From the NCBI RefSeq assembly GCF_900116565.1, contig NZ_FPCJ01000001.1:1116001-1180000 (forward strand): a DNA stretch of 64,000 bases. Reading direction: 5' to 3'. The translations under genes and the position numbers were made by a program. The stretch comes from Thermoflavifilum thermophilum (GTDB taxonomy: Bacteria > Bacteroidota > Bacteroidia > Chitinophagales > Chitinophagaceae). Under the pieces are notes generated by a model. That model was not told the origin of the DNA and made no database searches. It saw only the letters and a list, made by a program, of their open reading frames with translations. Positions 62,891-64,000 of the stretch are shown here, piece after piece; position 1 is the stretch's first letter, and every line of letters starts with the position of its first letter.

Positions 62891-64000
62891 TTAATCTTCT
62901 ATCCTGTTTTTCATTTTGCCCAAAATAGCAAAAGCATTTCCTGCAGCAACCTGCAACCGAAGCCATTGTTCTGGCTTCACATCAGGCAACGCAATCCATC
63001 CGCTATCTGCTTTACCTGTTCGCACGGGTGTAAGCACAAATGTATGATTATCATGTGCCACAAAAACATAATCTTTTCCCTGATAGTGAACCACGGCATG
63101 ATCCGGTACGGCTACAGAACGTTCATGACCCAATGTAAAATTTCCCGATACATACATGCCAGGCAACAAACCGGATGCATCCTGCAAAAAATGGCAATGC
63201 AAAAGACCGGCCCTGTTGCTATCCACATTCCGCGTGATGAGCACCACTTCCACATCATAAAATTTTCCGGGCTGATTAGGTAAATACACTTTTCCACGGA
63301 TCCCGGGTTTAAATAAATCTATATCTTCCTGAAAAACAGTCATGGCTGCATGGATATCACGGGGATCAACCAATTGAAACAATACATCCGTGGGCATCAC
63401 ATATTTTCCGATGTTAACATTTACAGAAGCTACATATCCGTTGATAGGCGAACGAAGCCGAATGATAGAAGAAAGCTTATCGGGTGTAAGTGAATCAGGT
63501 TCAATACCCATCAAACGTAGTTTGGCAGCCAATGCATGAAACTGAATTTGCTGAGCCTGATATTCGCTTAATATTTGCTGATAATTTTTCTGGCTGGTTG
63601 CCTGATTTTCACTCAATGCCTGCTGGCGATTCAACTCCTGCTGTAGAAAGGCCAGACGTGTTTTTGCAGTAAGATAATCCTGCTGCATCTGAATATATTG
63701 CATGTCCTGCAGTTCAGCTATTACTTCCCCTTTTTTAACATGATCGCCAGGAAGCAAATGGGTATATTTCAAAAATCCACCCACGGGCGATGAAATAGAA
63801 ATCAGGTTTTGCGGAGGTACATCTATTTGTCCGTTCAGTTTCACCTGAGTATAAATATCTCTAATCTCAGGATGCACAAGCTGTATTCCTGCATTTTGCA
63901 ATTCCACATCACTCATTGTAACCACGCTATCCTGCTCATTTGCAGCTATTGCTTCGCTTTGTGTTGATGGGCGTGAGGGCGATGAACAAGATGTCCACGC
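62891..64000 (-). CDS. RND efflux periplasmic adaptor (CusB/HlyD type), 5' end beyond window
   Basis: The minus-strand frame runs to the right edge (370 codons inside), so the start is missing; an internal GTG at 63925 is not the real start. The visible N-terminus AWTSCSSPS looks like a lipobox near the edge. Next come a barrel-sandwich part (ISISSPVGGFLKYTHLLPGD), an alpha-helical hairpin (TKTRL-like region, LNRQQALSENQATSQKNYQQ), the return lipoyl half (IIRLRSPINGYVASVNVNIG) and a membrane-proximal domain (GMYVSGNFTLGHERSVAVP). The type is that of heavy-metal RND adaptors such as CusB/CzcB; the metal is not known. Pump and outer-membrane channel would lie beyond the window. Confidence 0.9.
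   Translation of the reverse strand, partial: AWTSCSSPSRPSTQSEAIAANEQDSVVTMSDVELQNAGIQLVHPEIRDIYTQVKLNGQIDVPPQNLISISSPVGGFLKYTHLLPGDHVKKGEVIAELQDMQYIQMQQDYLTAKTRLAFLQQELNRQQALSENQATSQKNYQQILSEYQAQQIQFHALAAKLRLMGIEPDSLTPDKLSSIIRLRSPINGYVASVNVNIGKYVMPTDVLFQLVDPRDIHAAMTVFQEDIDLFKPGIRGKVYLPNQPGKFYDVEVVLITRNVDSNRAGLLHCHFLQDASGLLPGMYVSGNFTLGHERSVAVPDHAVVHYQGKDYVFVAHDNHTFVLTPVRTGKADSGWIALPDVKPEQWLRLQVAAGNAFAILGKMKNRIED

Overview
This window is a stretch of chromosome from a member of the Bacteroidota, most likely the Chitinophagaceae. The evidence is a SusC/SusD pair, many lipoproteins with Bacteroidota-type lipoboxes, the rplM-rpsI-rpsB-tsf order, ribosomal protein THX, DUF4286, a long PSP1/RicT protein, GH97, and repeated matches to the Bacteroidota promoter consensus (TTTG, about 20 bases, TAnnTTTG) instead of Shine-Dalgarno sequences. 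A genus cannot be fixed from the sequence alone. No tRNA, rRNA, CRISPR array, insertion sequence or prophage was seen.

Layout. 1-9.9 kb (minus strand): a polymer-uptake locus with a degenerate-Nudix regulator, SusC, SusD and two tandem FG-GAP/UnbV lipoproteins, the last cut by the window edge. 9.9-11.5 kb: an exported amidohydrolase. 11.6-19.4 kb (plus): a DNA-repair run of ligA, tadA, an ATP-dependent DNA ligase, its Lhr-like helicase, exonuclease III and a DUF4286 protein. 19.6-24.4 kb: HU, THX, then on the minus strand rplM-rpsI-rpsB-tsf and pyrH-pdxH. 24.5-27.7 kb: a membrane zinc metallopeptidase, a hydrophobic mini-ORF with a strong terminator, radA and comF. 27.7-34.2 kb (minus): a TonB-receptor operon with two cysteine-motif partners, then an ECF sigma/anti-sigma/outer-membrane-protein operon. 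34.4-36.4 kb: kbl and a class D beta-lactamase-like lipoprotein without its catalytic residues. 36.6-42.4 kb: a siderophore receptor with a PepSY protein, divergent from katG. 42.5-51.3 kb: M1 peptidase, holB, ricT, rpiA, a MlaFE-type ABC pair, the remains of a restriction-modification system, and a transsulfuration enzyme. 51.4-58.1 kb: glycan and wall-related exported enzymes (GHL10, DUF1080, GH97, amidase), SixA and a small lipoprotein. 58.1-64 kb (minus): uvrD-recX-nitrilase-nagA, then an RND efflux adaptor cut by the right edge.

How the parts work together: most of the window is housekeeping (replication and repair, translation, nucleotide and cofactor synthesis) mixed with envelope nutrient-uptake loci. 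The points most worth a second look are the decayed MjaI-type restriction-modification locus (49.3-50.05 kb), the cysteine-motif TonB operon (27.7-31.9 kb), the catalytically dead OXA-like lipoprotein, the katG/siderophore-receptor control region, the palindrome between the regulator and susC, and the mini-ORF with terminator in front of radA.
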